Assembly (NCBI RefSeq): GCF_958979055.1
Contig: NC_084886.1
Location: 1,569,001-1,633,000, forward strand
DNA from: Alnus glutinosa
Lineage: Eukaryota > Streptophyta > Magnoliopsida > Fagales > Betulaceae
DNA: 64,000 nucleotides
Direction of reading: 5' to 3'
Made by a program: the position numbers and the translations under genes. The notes beneath the pieces were generated by a model. That model was not told the DNA's origin. It worked only from the letters and a program-made list of their open reading frames with translations, and made no database searches. Positions 1 to 13,728 of this stretch are shown here, in pieces (within the stretch, counting starts at the first letter, position 1; the number at the start of each line of letters is the position of its first letter).

Positions 1-90
1 ACAAAAAATATATATATATAAGAAAATGACACAACATATATTTTCTCTAAAACTCCACTTAGTCAAGCCGTTATTTTTTTACTCCAATTA

Positions 91-92
<2 letters not shown>

Positions 93-155
<63 letters not shown>
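93..155. repeat. (GA)n microsatellite
   Basis: About 31 uninterrupted GA dinucleotides, read directly from the sequence. Such tracts are common in plant promoters and leaders, but no gene start is recognisable next to this one. Confidence 0.95.
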
Positions 156-158
<3 letters not shown>

Positions 159-1356
159 GCCATGGTGGGGGAGGAATCTAAACAGTAAAGAGGATGGAAT
201 TATTGCGAAATCATCGAACCAATACCAAAAGCCATCCCATCAAAGACAAAAGAACTAAAACACAATCGGGAGAGAGATCTCCTTTATAGATTGAAAGACT
301 GAAAGTTCAAATAACAATATTGAAGAGAAAAAAATACTAAAGTGGGTGTGGTACGTCTTTGACCCCTTCAGAGAAATCACATATGAAGAAGAAGAAACCA
401 TCAGGATCTAATATTAATCATATTTGTAACTTAATTAACTTAATTCATCAACCTTATAAAATAATATTACGAGGAAACTATATACTAAAATATAATAATA
501 GTAGATGTCAAATCATATTATTAATTTGCTAACACGAGTTGGCCAAACCAGTAAGATAGCTTGTTCATATACTAGAAAAAATAAATCCACGAGTGATTTC
601 AAAAATCATCTACAACTTAGCGTATTCCATTGGTAAAAGGAAAAAAGAAAGAGTAGTTCTTCAAAAAAATTGTATGTTAATTTGTTTTTTAACATATTCT
701 TCAAAATAATAGTATTCTCAAAATTAGCATCTTTTTGGATTGCTGGTTCTCTAACATATCCACAAATTTATTCTTTGAGTAATTTTGTAAATCCTCTTAA
801 AATATCACCAAATTCAATTCAAGAAAATCAGAAAGTAAAACTTTTTTTTTTTTTTTTTTTCATTTTATCTTATTCTGATTTTTCTCGCTGCTTTAACCAC
901 AGCAAGGTAATCAAGAATTCTTTTTCTTTTCCCAAAATATTTTACAATCAGACACAATGATTGACAAGGATTAAGTCGAATCATCATATCTATCACTTTT
1001 ATTTTGTATTTTAAAAGAATATTTGTAAGATCAAAATAAATTTAATTTTAGGCAACCGCTTGTTTATTCATATCATGATTTCATTGATGCGAAGGAGTAG
1101 GTAGAAAGGTTTTTTCTTCTTTGACTTTATTGAAAGAAATATAGTTTATTGCTTATCTAGTACTAATATTTTTAGTTTATCTTCATGTTCGAAATTCTTC
1201 TAGTCTAATGGCTCATATTATTTTCTGAGTAAAAAAAGCTTCACTTAAAATTAAATAAAAAAATAAAAAATATATATTCTATACCGTGTAGTTTTTAATT
1301 ATATATTTGTAGTATTCTCTTCTTTAATGATTGAATGAATAATATATTAATTATAG

Positions 1357-1504
1357 AGTGGATGCTGTAGGAGTCAAGAAGGGACTAGATTCCTCTAACC
1401 AGATTCTTTTAGCAGGAGAGGCAGAAGCGGTGTCGTTAGCTGATATTGTTAGAAGTGAGGTTCTAGTTCTACAATTATTGGTGTTTTTATGTTTTCCCAT
1501 GTAA
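1357..1504 (+). pseudogene. Orphan exon-like open stretch (unrecognised)
   Basis: Directly after an acceptor-like sequence (ATTATAG) there is an open frame of about 48 codons ending at TAA (1502-1504). It starts R-V-D-A-V-G-V-K-K-G-L-D and includes N-Q-I-L-L-A-G-E-A-E-A-V and A-D-I-V-R-S-E-V-L-V-L. The balanced amino-acid composition and GC content differ from the AT-rich DNA around it. I do not recognise the family. There is no start codon, no clear neighbouring exon and no convincing donor, so it is best read as a gene fragment or degraded exon. Confidence 0.3.
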
Positions 1505-2932
1505 CATTAGATTGGCTCATGGCAAGAAATGACAATCAGTGTTCCAATATTGTATTCTTGTTGCCACTCTTTTCTAACTTATTAATTTTCACTTTTGTCA
1601 ATCCCTTTCACGTACTATCTTAACACGTCCCCTCCGTATGCCCAAAGAATCAAATAGTAGAAAAATTATAATAATAATATTTACTATTTAAAGGCATTGT
1701 CTCCCTACAGTTTGTTCACCTATAAATTTTTTTATTTTTATTTTTATTTTTATTTTTTTTTAAAAAATAAATAAAAGAAAGGAAACAATTAAAAGGAAGG
1801 TCATTTCCACTTTAGTTGGTTGGGTTTTATGATAATTTATACATTTCGTTAAAATATTAATTAAATTTAAATTTAAATTTTTTTTATTAGCTTAAATTTT
1901 CATAACAAATGATAATTTAACAAAATATCAAAATAGAAAATTCAATTGTAAGTTGCTTACATCCAGCGGTAGTGAAAGGGATGAGTAAATTTGGGTAGGC
2001 TGCGGAGGTGATTGCCATTACTATATATTTTCCCAAGTAAGCACGCAATTTTGGTTGCGCAAAGTCTCGAACTAAATTCGGCTACGGTGATTGCGGGGGC
2101 CATCCATTTGCTTTGGCAGGTTGGCAACAAGAACACGGTCCCTAGACTCCCTACATGATGTAAAACATGGGCCCCACCTTATGTTTCAGTCCTGATGTTT
2201 CTTCTCTTCCAGAAGGAACCCCCGATACTTGGCTCCAAAAAAATAAAAAATAAAAAATAAAGGACCCCTTGGGGGACACGTGGGACCCTCCTGGTACGAC
2301 ATGAGTGGTCGACATCACTTCTTGATATCCACGTCATTCCTCGACTTATCCCACCTTTCACTAGCTGCAGCTAGCACACACTGTTTCTTACATTAAAATA
2401 TTGAAAAGCACTGATATCCTCACCCGTGGGCACCAGCCATTCAGAATAAAAGTCACCTCCATTCTTACGGGCTTGTGGAATAGTAAGCCGAATGAGAAGT
2501 GAGATGCACGACTCCGCTACGTTTTTTCTTCTTCTTCTTTTTTTTCAATTTAATTTATTAAACTTTACATATGTATATAATTTTTATGCTTTTAATAGAT
2601 TAAAAGATAATGGAAAAACCACTAATTAACGGTATTTTGAGCAATAATAATCAAAATAATTATTAAAAAAGTACTGCTCTTTATTTTAATTACCGTTTTT
2701 CCTATATTCTCTTTAAAAGATTTTATATTTTATTAAAGTACAACTTTCTATTTTAGATACTGATTTTTCTATATTCTTTTTGACATATTCTTTATTCTAC
2801 TCTTTATTTGCTTTTAAATATTATTTTATATGAAAAAAAAAGTGTGAAAGAAATAGGGAGAGCAAGAGAAAGAAAATGAAGGAAATAGAGAGACAAAACA
2901 ATAAAAAACTCTTTGCAGTGTGAATAATATTT

Positions 2933-3324
2933 AGAGCATTCCAGCAAGCTCTCAATTTCAAGGTTTTCACTAAATTTTGGTAAATATCTCAAAAAAACAC
3001 ATTTCAACAAACTCTTTATAATTTCTCTATTTTGTTTATTGTCAGAATTTAACTCCAAATTCCATAAGCTATTCAATTTTATTTATTTTTTTTGTCATTT
3101 TTTGAATTTCTCTCCCTTTTCACTCCTCTTTTCATTTTTCTTCTCTCCTCATTTATTATGAGTGGTTGTTTGAAACCAATAAAAATTTAATATTTAATTA
3201 AAATAGTGACATATTTAGAGAGATTGATATATGGAGTTTGTTAACAGTAGTGGTTAAAAAGAAAAGAAAAGATTTTTTAACTAAAATTTGGCTAAAATTT
3301 TGAGAGCTTGTTGGGGATGCTTTT
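2933..3324. mobile_element. Candidate inverted-repeat MITE, PIF/Harbinger-like
   Basis: The left end reads agagcattccagcaagct and the right end, reverse-complemented, reads aaagcatccccaacaagct. Both continue into CTCAA and then an imperfect inverted arm with AAATTTTGG/AGCCAAATTTTAG. The gap between the arms is AT-rich, contains no ORF and is about 400 bp in all. GAGCATCYCCAACA-like ends are common in plant Harbinger-type MITEs. I could not fix a 3-bp target duplication, so the superfamily is an inference. Confidence 0.5.
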
Positions 3325-3338
3325 ACTATTCACACACA

Positions 3339-3341
<3 letters not shown>

Positions 3342-3416
<75 letters not shown>
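3342..3416. repeat. (TA)n microsatellite
   Basis: About 37 TA dinucleotides, preceded by a short (CA)n run. It lies just outside the right arm of the inverted-repeat element. Confidence 0.95.
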
Positions 3417-3418
<2 letters not shown>

Positions 3419-6400
3419 CCTATTTTGCTGGAGATAAAAAATGGCTCATAATAGTCAAATTTAACTATTATGAATCATTTGCCTATTATGTTGAAGATGC
3501 TATAAGGTCGGATAATTTTTTAAAAAAAAACTTCTTAGAAGGTTAAAAAACTAATTTTAAAGGGTTTCTATTAGAAAAAGTCTAAAATTTAGAGGCCAAT
3601 CAAAAAATTTGGGAGGGCTATGATATTTGTCTTTGAAAATACACATAACGTATGTGAGAATTAGAAAAATGAACAGCAAATATTAATTTAATAAATTAAA
3701 TTTAAAAAACTATATTAATACGCAACTTAAAAGAAAATTTTGCGTTTGAATAAGAATTTTTCTATATTCCACAAATTGGATAATAATTTCTCTGTTGTGA
3801 CACGATCGATCGTTTGGATGCAAAGAAATTCAACGTACGACTTCAAACCAATCATGCACACAAATGGGAGATGTGAGACATTGCTGCTTTGTTTGAGAAC
3901 CATTTTGATATTCCAATTTAACCTAATTGTAACTATTCAAAATTATTAACCCTAAAAAGATATAAAACAATATTATATAATATATTTTTATTTTACAATG
4001 TTAAAGTGGCGATCTCAGTCAATTTTTTTAACATTTTTTTTAAAATAAGAACATATATAATTATGTGAAAAAAAAAGAAAGTAATTTTCAACTTTCCATC
4101 CGACTGAATGTGTCTTTTGCTCTTGTGTAAAACTTATTAAATGTAAATTTGAGATAAAAAAAATAAAATAAAATAAAACAACACTGATGTGATATGCAAG
4201 AATTACTCATAAAAAAAGAAAAATTAATAAAAATTAATTTTTTTTAAAAAAAAATAATAATGCTGCAATAATCGTCGGTGACGTTTTCAACTGCGCAGGA
4301 GAGTGACTTGAGCATTAAGTCTTTAAAAAAAATGTGTTAATTCCGTCGAATGTTTTTGTTTATTTGTAATAAAAACAAAAAAAAAAAAAAAAAATGAACC
4401 GGGATATTGTACCATCATCCACGTCACTGTTTGACGTGACGGGAATTGTTAATTTTACGGCGACGTGACAGCGGGTCGACGTTTTCACGTTCCTTACGCG
4501 ACCCACAATCTGTGCTCTCTAGGATTTCTACGAAAATAAAATTCCAACGAGGGATAATTGAGCTTAACGGTGTTAATTAAATGATTTGGTCAAAGAAGAG
4601 GGGCGAAAATTTGACCTCTAAAAATGCCAATTAGTTTGTCTAATCAATGGAGCTCCACCCTTTTCTAAGTGATTAACAGGTAGGCTCCATTTGGGAGGAG
4701 GGTTCCCACGACGTGAGTTGATTAGCGGAAAGTGGAAACCCACCAACTTAGAATTGGCTTAGTTTTTCAATTTCATTGCCTAAAATCAACTTCAAAAGTA
4801 ATCTGGAAAAAACAAATAAATAATTATATGTGAGCGTCCTTAATAGCTCAATGCATAAATGTCTTTATTTATTGTCAATTGCAACATAGAGTATTTGTTG
4901 GGTCCCAATGATATGTTGGTCATTCATCCATAACAAAATAAAAATTGATATGTTGGTCTCCTATTACCTTCTAAATCATCCCATTAGGATTTAGTGGGTA
5001 TAGTTCAAACCTCAAGGAACACACAAACAGGATTATGCAAACAAATTGCCTAATGCCGGTCGGCCGAATACTATCAAAGAACCGACCGACACCGTCTAAT
5101 TGACAGCCGATCGGCGATAGACTTTCCAACATAGTTGTTTCGGTTAACGGATTAACTTTTGAAAGTCGATATTTCAATCGACACTAACCCTTATAATCTA
5201 AAACGATGTCGTCTTGAGATTATTATAAGCATTCAACCAAAATTACCAATCGTCATTATCGCCGTGTATGTGATGGTCAGTGATTAAAATAAATGTTAAA
5301 GGAAAAAGTCAGTGAAATTTTCTACTTTACCAACTTTGACGGTGCAAAATGTGAAAATGCGTATTTCGTAACCGAGTTTTCCAACTCCTAACCCTACATA
5401 TAAATTGGGAAGGGACTATGAGAGAGAGATTTTATTTTATTTTTATTTTTTGATTTTGGTTGGAGATAATTTTTTTTTTTTTTAAAAAAAATAAATTAAA
5501 ATTAGTCTTATTAAATTGATATATATATATTAAAAAAAATTGAGACTAAGTTTAGCAAATTTTAATTTAATAAATTAAGAGTCCGTTTAATTGCTGCATC
5601 AAAACGTGCAATTTAAAAAATTGTGCTCAAGTGGTCTTTTTTCGTTTTCTTTAATGTTCACAGTAGTTATGGTTTGAGAAATAAGTATTTTTTTTCAAAA
5701 TGTGCGTTTTCAAAACGTAATTATTAAAAATGCAGTAAAGCATTTAGTAATATTGTTTATTGACATTTAAAACACGGTGATAAAATCACTTACCGACCAT
5801 TAAAACCACAATTTTGCCTTTCAGAAATATGTTTTTAAACCATAATTTTTTTAAAAATATACAATTTTAATAATTTAACTTAAAATAATACTTTTGGCCC
5901 GCAAAAGCGATGCCAAACGGACTTTACATTAGAGTCTCCAACCCAATTTCCACAAAAACTTTATATTTTAGGATTATTTGAGATCCATACAATAATACAA
6001 TAAGATGAAGAACAAGAAAAAGAAGGATTTTTCTAGAACTTTAAAAACTCGATTAATCTTTACGCTTGGTGTGTAGGTCCTCCCTCCTCCCCCCCGCAAT
6101 GTGAACTTTTTACTTGTGTGCAAAACGGCTACTCCTGTGGGGTCTCTAAGATCTACACTTGACTGGAAAATATTTAGCTTTGAGGTCCAGCGTGACCCTA
6201 CCAAAAGTTGTTGATTTCCAACTCGGTACGGCTACGGAGGATCACGTTGCTGATTTTTGCCGTATGATTTTAGCTTACATACAGCTTAGAGGATCGCGTC
6301 TACCACTTCTATAGGCCTTTAAACAAGATTCTTATACTGTTCTACAGTTGACCTTTTTAAATTTATATTTCGCATCATTTTTCTCACTTTTTTTTTTTTT

Positions 6401-7490
6401 AAAAAAATTATTATTTTAGATGTCATAAGCTTTTTATAAAAGAAAACTACAATAATTGTCATGGTTTTATTTGTTAATATGTTTGGACAATTTTTTTTAT
6501 TTTTTTATTTTTTTTTGTGAGGTAAAGATGAAATAGGTGTTATATGATTCAATTATTTATCCATGCTTTTTTTTTTTAGAAAAAAAGAAAAAAGAAGACA
6601 AAAACTATAGATTTTAAGAAATGGAGCCGCATAAATTGATGGGAATGAGTAAATAGTGTATCAGGTACAATTTGTTGGAAGGAAAAATGTTTTATGAAAG
6701 GGAATAAAGGGTATATAAGGAAAAAAGGGGCAAAATTATAAATAGGCAAGTAAAACAAAGAAGAGTAACTAAAACCTCTGTGCTTATTCATACGTTTGAC
6801 CTTCAAGTGGTTGGGTCGTCGACGAGTACCCAGAATTCGCTACCTGAGTTTGTTAAGAAGACGAACGTTTCCCCACTCTCCCCGAGACGCGCCAGGCCCA
6901 CGCACAATACCATTTAACCGTCTAAGACGAAGACTGGCATCGACGCGCCAGAAGGTGCCGTGTACATTGATTTACTCTGTGGGTGAAATTGAATATCGAT
7001 AAATAACCTGAGTTGGTTGTTTTCCTTTGCAACAAAATTAACCGCTTTTAAAACAAATCCGAACATTTTTAGAGAGAGGAAAGACACCCACCTGTACCCA
7101 ACAAACATAAATACCGAGATCAGGCTCGGTCCTTTCTCTCTCTCTCTCTCACCCAACGCTGTAACCTCTCATCAATCTTCTTTACAAAGAAAAGGAGAGT
7201 ATGTGTACGTTCAAAAGCGTGAAGACAAGGGAGAGGGATTTTGCAGTACGAGAGAGAGAGAGAGAGAGAGCAAAACACAAACCGACGACGAACGGACGGA
7301 TCTGGGTCAACGACGTTTGACCGAAAAAAAAGACAATTAGAGGGGTAGAAGTGTAAATGAAGTACACCCACTCCTGGGGGGTTTGTTTATTGTATTAATT
7401 TCCTAATTAATAAGCATTTCCGATTTCTTTATAAGCATTCGGCTTTGTCGTTGCGCTTGTTGTGTTCTCGTTGTAGGCCTTCTATTAGGC

Positions 7491-7498
7491 TTTATATA
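7491..7498 (+). promoter_or_regulatory. Probable TATA box of the F-box/MYND gene
   Basis: TTTATATA lies about 72 bp upstream of the ATG at 7570 and is followed by a CT-rich stretch typical of a plant transcription start region. Position and composition fit a core promoter; this is inferred from sequence alone. Confidence 0.5.
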
Positions 7499-7569
7499 AC
7501 CTCTCACTCTGCCTTTTTCCTCTCTTTACTTCTGAGAGAGATAAGGAGGACACAAACCAAGGACAAGCT

Positions 7570-9153
7570 ATGAGAACGAGGAGGGGGCTTTGTTATCCTA
7601 GAGTGGTGGGAGGGGGAGGAGACGTCTGTATGTCGTCGGAGAACAGAATAGTAGTGAAGAGGAGGAGAGATTCGGCCGGGGAGCACATGCCTTGCCGCAA
7701 GAGGAACAGAAAATCGCCGGAGATCGCCGGGAAGTGTGACTTGTTCGACGCCTTGCCCGACGATCTTGTCATTTCTATTCTCTGCAAACTTAGCTCCTCC
7801 GCCGGATGCCCCTCCGATTTCACCAACGTTCTGATAACGTACGTCGATCTTCATCTTCATCTTCTTGTTTGATTTTAATCGCCGGCAAGTTATAGATTCC
7901 GGTCATCCCACCGGAATTGTAATAGGAACCGTGGTCGTCAGTTTTGCAGATAAAGATTGGTTTTTTTTTTTACAGTTACAGAGTCTGATTTCGACGGTGT
8001 CGTTTTTCTGCTTTTGTGTTTGAATCTGACGTAACTGATTTGTATTTTGAAACAGGTGCAAGAGGTTAAACGGCTTAGGTCTCCATTCGCTAGTCTTATC
8101 CAAAGCTTCTCAGAGAACGTTCGCCATTAGAGCCAAGAACTGGTCCGAGTCCGCTCACCGCTTCTTGAAACTCTGTGCCGATGCCGGAAACGTCGAAGCC
8201 TGCTACACTCTCGGCATGGTCAGTCTCACTATATACGTACACATCTATGAGAAATATCAATGGGATAATCAATAAATAGTATAATAGTAATTAAGTCAAA
8301 ATTCTTGCCCCATTTCACAAGCTTTGAACATTCCGCGGATGATTGTTAATGAATATTGAATGCTCTGCAGATTCGATTCTACTGTTTGCAAAACCGAGGG
8401 AGCGGAGCGTCGCTGATGGCCAAGGCGGCGATTAGTTCTCACGCGCAGGCGCTGTACTCGCTCGCCGTGATACAGTTCAATGGAAGCGGCGGCTCCAAGA
8501 ACGACAAGGACCTCCGAGCTGGCGTGGCTCTGTGCGCGCGAGCTGCCTTCCTCGGTCACATCGACGCGTTGCGCGAGCTCGGCCACTGCCTCCAGGACGG
8601 TTACGGCGTGCGCCAGAACATAACAGAGGGCCGCCGATTCCTAGTCCAAGCGAACACCCGCGAGCTGGCCGCCGTGGTCGCCTCCGCGGCGGGTTCGGGC
8701 GCACCCACGCGCTCCTTGTTTACGTGGAACCCACACCCGCTCCCCCACCCTCATCCACGGAACGTGAACTGCGGGGGCTGTCCATTGCTGAGCGACTTCG
8801 GGTGCAACGTGCCGGCGCCGGAGGCTCACCCGGCGAGCCGGTTCCTGGCAGAGTGGTTCGCGGCCCGGTGCGTGTCTCCTGGCCCGGGTTTGAGACTGTG
8901 CTCGCACGTGGGTTGCGGACGGCCTGAGACGAGGAGGCACGAGTTCCGTCGATGCTCGGTGTGTGGGACCGTGAATTACTGTTCACGCGCGTGCCAGGCG
9001 CTTGATTGGAAGATGCGCCACAAGGCGGACTGCACGCCCACTGAGCGGTGGGTGGATGATGACGGTGACGGGAACGGCCACGCTAATGGTGATGCTGGTG
9101 AGGGCGATGGCGGAGTTAATGGGAACAACGATGACGTCATGGCTGAGAGTTAA
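7570..9153 (+). CDS. F-box protein with Sel1-like repeats and MYND zinc finger (At1g67340 type)
   Basis: Three coding exons (7570-7838, 8056-8218, 8371-9153) give a 404-residue protein. The start M-R-T-R-R-G-L-C-Y-P is the characteristic N-terminus of this plant family. Basic nuclear-localisation-like patches lie at about 29-48. The F-box is at about 57-100 and its last part is encoded by exon 2. Sel1/TPR-like helical repeats run from about 132 to 240. The MYND finger (about 321-365) has ligands C321, C326, C339, C342, C348, C352, H361 and C365, all present. The tail is Asp/Gly/Asn-rich. By family knowledge the F-box binds SKP1 in an SCF E3 ubiquitin ligase and the repeats and MYND finger probably recruit substrates; the substrate is unknown. 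Exon 3 is much more GC-rich than its surroundings, which creates long spurious open frames on both strands. A TATA box lies 72 bp upstream. Confidence 0.93.
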
Positions 9154-12100
9154 GTTTAACGTTGACGGTAACGGAACGGTTACGGCAGATAATGTTGGGT
9201 TAATAGGATAAAAGAACAACGGGAAAAGAAAAAGAAATGTGGCCATTTTTGGGGGGACAATTATAAATTTAAGTTGTATGGCCGTTGGTTGGCACGGAGT
9301 TCAGCTTCCCCGTTTTTTGTTGTATAGGGGGGTTTTTGGAGAAAGTGGTGGCCTTTCTATTTTCTCTTTGCTTATCTGTTCTGTACCTTTTGTACTGTAG
9401 AGAGGTTGTCAGCCTTAACTTAGTAAAAAAGAAGATAAAAAGTTGTCAGCTTTAATTTCGGTAAAACTATTAAGCCTCCAATTTTCAAAAATTGTTCTCA
9501 CTTTTTTTTTTTTTTTTTGTTAGAAAATTTTTCAGTTCGAGACATATTTTTATGTTGGCAGCAAGAAGTTGCTGATCCTAATTTTATTATTTTGTGAAGA
9601 AAAGCTTTGTGTGATATGATCGATGATCGGTAAAACAAATTTAGGTAAGAGGGATAGGATGGTATAACGAAACTGAATATATGAACAATATTTATGGCTT
9701 AAAAACTGGCTTTCCTTTAGGGCAAAGAGATATGGCCTACGGGGGGGTTATTTTCCTTATCTTAAATGCTAAAGAAAGTCAAATTCGGCAATCGAAAAAC
9801 AGTAGACATATTTGTAAAATGCTTGATTTCAGTGAAAGACCCGCAAGCAAGGTGAGGGACAGGTAATGGGTAATGGACGGGGTGCGACATAAGGCATCAT
9901 AGTAGGTAATTATCTCATTATTTTGCCGTTTTACTTTTAAGCTTTTTTCATGGCTTTTTGGTGGTCAAAAGGGGCTGGACACGTTATGTGATTGACCGAG
10001 AAGCACATAGGAGAAAAAAGGAAAAAAATAATAGGAAATGGAATAGTGGGGGAGGCATGCATTCTGCAAGTGGATGATATGGGTTGCTTGGAAAGTTTCA
10101 TGCTTGGTCACACAACCAATAGAATAAGAAAAAGAGAGAGAACATTTTTTTTTTTTTTTGAAGGAGACAGAACATTTTTATAAACATAAGGGCATTTCAT
10201 GGGGATCATGATTCTCTGTTTTAAGTAAAAATGGAAAGGATTTTTTTTTTCTTTCTTTTTACTTAATTAGATTTTACAAATTTAACAATGTATTTATTGC
10301 ATGTCATTTAATTTTTATTTATTTATTTTTTCAAAAAATATGACACTATACATACCGTTTAATACAATAAAATTTAACCTTAACTATAAAATAAATCCTC
10401 CTCTTTTAACTATATTTCAGTTTTTTTTTTATAAGTAAATAACTATATTTCATTAATTCATTTCATGGTGGGTAGGCGCAGTATATTTACTATTTTCCAT
10501 CATTATTGCTATTCGGCTGCATTCAGAACTTTTTACCGATGGTGGTCCAACTTCCAAGCCCAGCCCATTTATAAGCAGGAGTTGGAATTCTTTCGGTGGT
10601 TGAAAACCCATCTACATCATCTAGCTTTCATTATAACTCGGCTTTTATAGTTTTATTACTCTTGGGTGAATAATTCATCGTTTTTGTTGTTGTTTTGTTC
10701 TGTCAATCCACCTTTTTGAGTTATTATTATTATTTAACAATAAGGATAAAAAAAATAAAAATAAAAAAAAAATTATAAGATAAAAATGTAATTTTTTTTA
10801 GTATTAGGCTTTGTATTTGTGATGCATATAATGATGTGTACTGCTTTGTTTCTCCTGTTGAATAGGTTGATTTTTTTAGGAAAAGTTGCTCTTTCAAATT
10901 GTATGAAAGTCTTGTCATATAGGTAATTTCATATGGCTAGTTCTGGAATCGGGCAGTTGAAGGAATAATAGGTGAAGGGTGAAGGGTATATCCTAACCAA
11001 TTGCTTATTGGCTCTAAGCAACTTCAGAAATATTGCATTTCTAATACTGACCTACCTTAACTGTAACCAAACCGGTTGTTACGTTGCTTCCTGACATGCC
11101 TTCATAAGTTTTCAATTTTTTATTTTTATTTTTATTTATTTTATGATGCTTTATTTGGTCATTCAAATTGAAAAATGAAGGCAAATAAAATCCTGTCCAT
11201 GTATTCAAAGAAAAACACCTAACCGTGCAACTACTACTCCTATTGAATGAAAGTTATATTTCTTATGTTACACATTACGGGTGATGTGATACTATAATTC
11301 TCATTATAAAATTATTTACAAATTGATCTGCATGTCGGTCAATAATTAAACAAAAAAAATTGGTTTATTAATTTTTCTAAATTATTTCACTGATTGCAAA
11401 TGTTATATCAGTTTGTAGTAAAAATTATAATGCAGCTAATGCCCCAAGCATTTTCCACCAGACGTATAATCATTAATGCGTCGCGAAGCAATCCTCCCGG
11501 TGTAGACGAGTTGAGCTTCCCTTGTTAGAGTTTCATTTCAGTGATAACTTCATTAAAGGGTATTGAACTATCGGCCTTTTTGAGAATAGGGTATTGAATT
11601 ATCAAACGTCTCAAACTAGTGTATCCAAGTTTTGAAATGTCTCCCTTAAGGGTACGTATACTTCGTTAGGATTTACTGTTAAATCCTACTAAAATTTTCA
11701 AAATATCCATCATTTTTTTTAGGAAAAAGAAAGAAAGAAAAAATGCTACGATTTAGATGTTGCTCAAAATTTAACAGAATTTACAAAAATACTCATATCT
11801 GAATCTTTGAAAAATCTTATAATTTTAAAAAATAAACATAAGGGTATTTTATGAATTTTCACAGGATTTAACAGCAAATCCTAACGGAGTACTCTTAAAT
11901 GAGACATTTGAAAACTTGGATATACTAGTTTGAGACATTTGATAGTTCAGTACCATTTTCTTAAAACAATCGATAGTTCGAAACCCTTTTATAAAATTAT
12001 TCATTCATTTCAAGTAGTAGAACTACCACTTTTTCTACCAAGCTAAAAACTTGAAAACGAGGCTTTTTCTAAAAAGTTTTTTTCAATTTTTTTTTTTAGA

Positions 12101-13728
12101 CAAAATCTTTATTTCCCAATATAATCACAAATACGTAGACTCTTTAGTTGGTTACTTCCCTAACATCCTCTTCAGCTAGCAACTTCATCGAAAATCCTAC
12201 ACCCTAATTCAAATATTCAATATTCCTAGTTTTTGCACAAGCAGTAACCAAAATTAAAATCAAAACAAAAGCCAAAAATATGGCGACATTGTCTCTCAAG
12301 TCACTTTGTACACCATTTTTTGAGACATATGGAGATAGCCACCCAGCGAAGTGTACGTTATATGGAGGCTCTACGCTGATAATTTGGTCGAGGAAACTCA
12401 TCAAAACAACTTATGCGCGTTCGTACGTCATTCTCCCTCAAACACAATAATATCACAACATAAATGCAAACGCCTGTCTTTTACGTAAACCATATATGGC
12501 CTCACAAGTCACGACTCACAATCACGCCCGTGAAACGACCCTTGCGTAGTCCCAATGGCCAATACGCGAATATTAATTTCTCATTAATCAAACGGAAAGA
12601 AAAACAATTCTTTAAGGTGGTTGAGATGGAAATCTTGATTTTTTTTTTTTTTTTTTTTATTTTAATTTTAATTTTAATTTTTTTTTTTCAACCTTTTTGT
12701 CTTTTCAAGGCATTTTCGTAATTAAGAAGCAATTTTTTACTTTTTTACGGAGGTAAGAGGTTTTATTTGTTGAGCTTATTTCTTTAAATGCTTTTTTTTA
12801 TCGGAAAATTAAAAAAGAAAAAGAAAATTAATGAAGTCTTTTTCCTTTTTCAAGTAAATACAAAATCTCAAATATAGAGACGCAATATATATGACAATTT
12901 GTGAACCCACGAGGACTCAGGACCTCATCAGCAAGAAAACTATTTCTTATTTCTTAATCACAAAAACGTACGTGCTTGAAAATTGGAATGACGAAGAGTG
13001 GGGTTACACACTTACACCTCATAAATAGCCTTGGGTTAACTTACTGCTTATCCAATTTATGAGGGTTGTAATGAAGAAAATAGAAAGGAGAATCACGTAT
13101 TTTTTTTTTTTTAACAAACGTCAATTTAATAAACTAAATTAAAGTAAACTTCTCTAATCTAATTTTCAATTACACCTGTTTTTATAATGAACCAGGTTAA
13201 ACCAATAGCCTAAGGCTAAGGTTTAGTCTTTTCATATGGGCTAGAAAGGGTGGAATGATCTCAATGTGCTTTATTCTTCTTCTTTTCTTTTATGGGTACA
13301 AACCGAGGTCCGCAAAATTAAAATAAAATGTCTGTCTACAAGTCCAACCCTCAAAACCCAATTATTATACTTTAGATTTTCGAAGATAATCCCGTGCTGA
13401 AGTTTTTAAAGTTGTGCCCATCATTTTTAATTAAATGTTATAAATTTTTGTCACCCCAGTATAAGATATAATGAATAACGAAAAAATGAAATATTTTTCT
13501 CAAGGTAATAAATAATGAGATTTTAAAATATAAAATAATTAATTAAAAAATAATGATTTTTTTTTTTTTTTTTTTTTTATAAAAAAAAAAAATTAGAAAA
13601 AATAAATCATAGAATTACCTTACAGATTTTGAAAATCCTTCTTCCTTTGGGTCTTAGGCTTGAATTGCAGATGATGGGCTTGTGCCCAGGCTGCTAAGTG
13701 CTAACTATCTCAACAGGGCTCAACTACT
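9154..13728. other. Intergenic region between F-box/MYND and ESSS-type genes
   Basis: No gene was recognised. The first 200-300 bp are probably the 3' UTR of the F-box gene. The rest is AT-rich, with long T runs near 9.5, 10.15, 12.64 and 13.56 kb and a long-TIR foldback element at 11.55-11.99 kb. Short open frames near 9.7, 10.0, 10.5 and 12.2-12.7 kb show no recognisable domain. Confidence 0.65.
11555..11989. mobile_element. Foldback MITE with roughly 150-bp terminal inverted repeats
   Basis: The left arm starts AAAGGGTATTGAACTATCGG and the right end, reverse-complemented, starts AAAAGGGTTTCGAACTATCG. The arms then stay aligned with small differences through TCAAACTAGTRTATCCAAG and GTTAGGATTTRCTGTTAAATCCT. 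The AT-rich centre has no ORF. Arms this long relative to the element suggest a Mutator-like or foldback non-autonomous element. No target duplication could be fixed. Confidence 0.7.

Larger units (their letters stand above)
1..7488. other. Gene-poor AT-rich intergenic region
   Basis: I see no complete gene here. The stretch is very AT-rich with many poly-A and poly-T runs. It holds a long (GA)n tract near its left edge, a (TA)n tract near 3.34 kb, an inverted-repeat element at about 2.93-3.32 kb and a short exon-like open stretch at 1357-1504, all listed separately. Open frames elsewhere are short, mostly lack an ATG and resemble no family I know. The last few hundred bases (about 7.1-7.5 kb) carry TC-rich and GA-rich tracts and are probably the promoter and 5' leader of the F-box gene. 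Confidence 0.7.

Noticed and set aside
4971-5177. Possible gene or element near 5.0-5.2 kb with repeated GACCGACC/CGGTCGG motifs
   Set aside because: The motifs are short, and no termini, duplication or domain could be defined.
8477-8986. Several long open frames on both strands over exon 3 of the F-box/MYND gene
   Set aside because: They overlap a well-supported exon with a complete MYND finger. GC-rich DNA lacks stop codons in other frames, which explains them.
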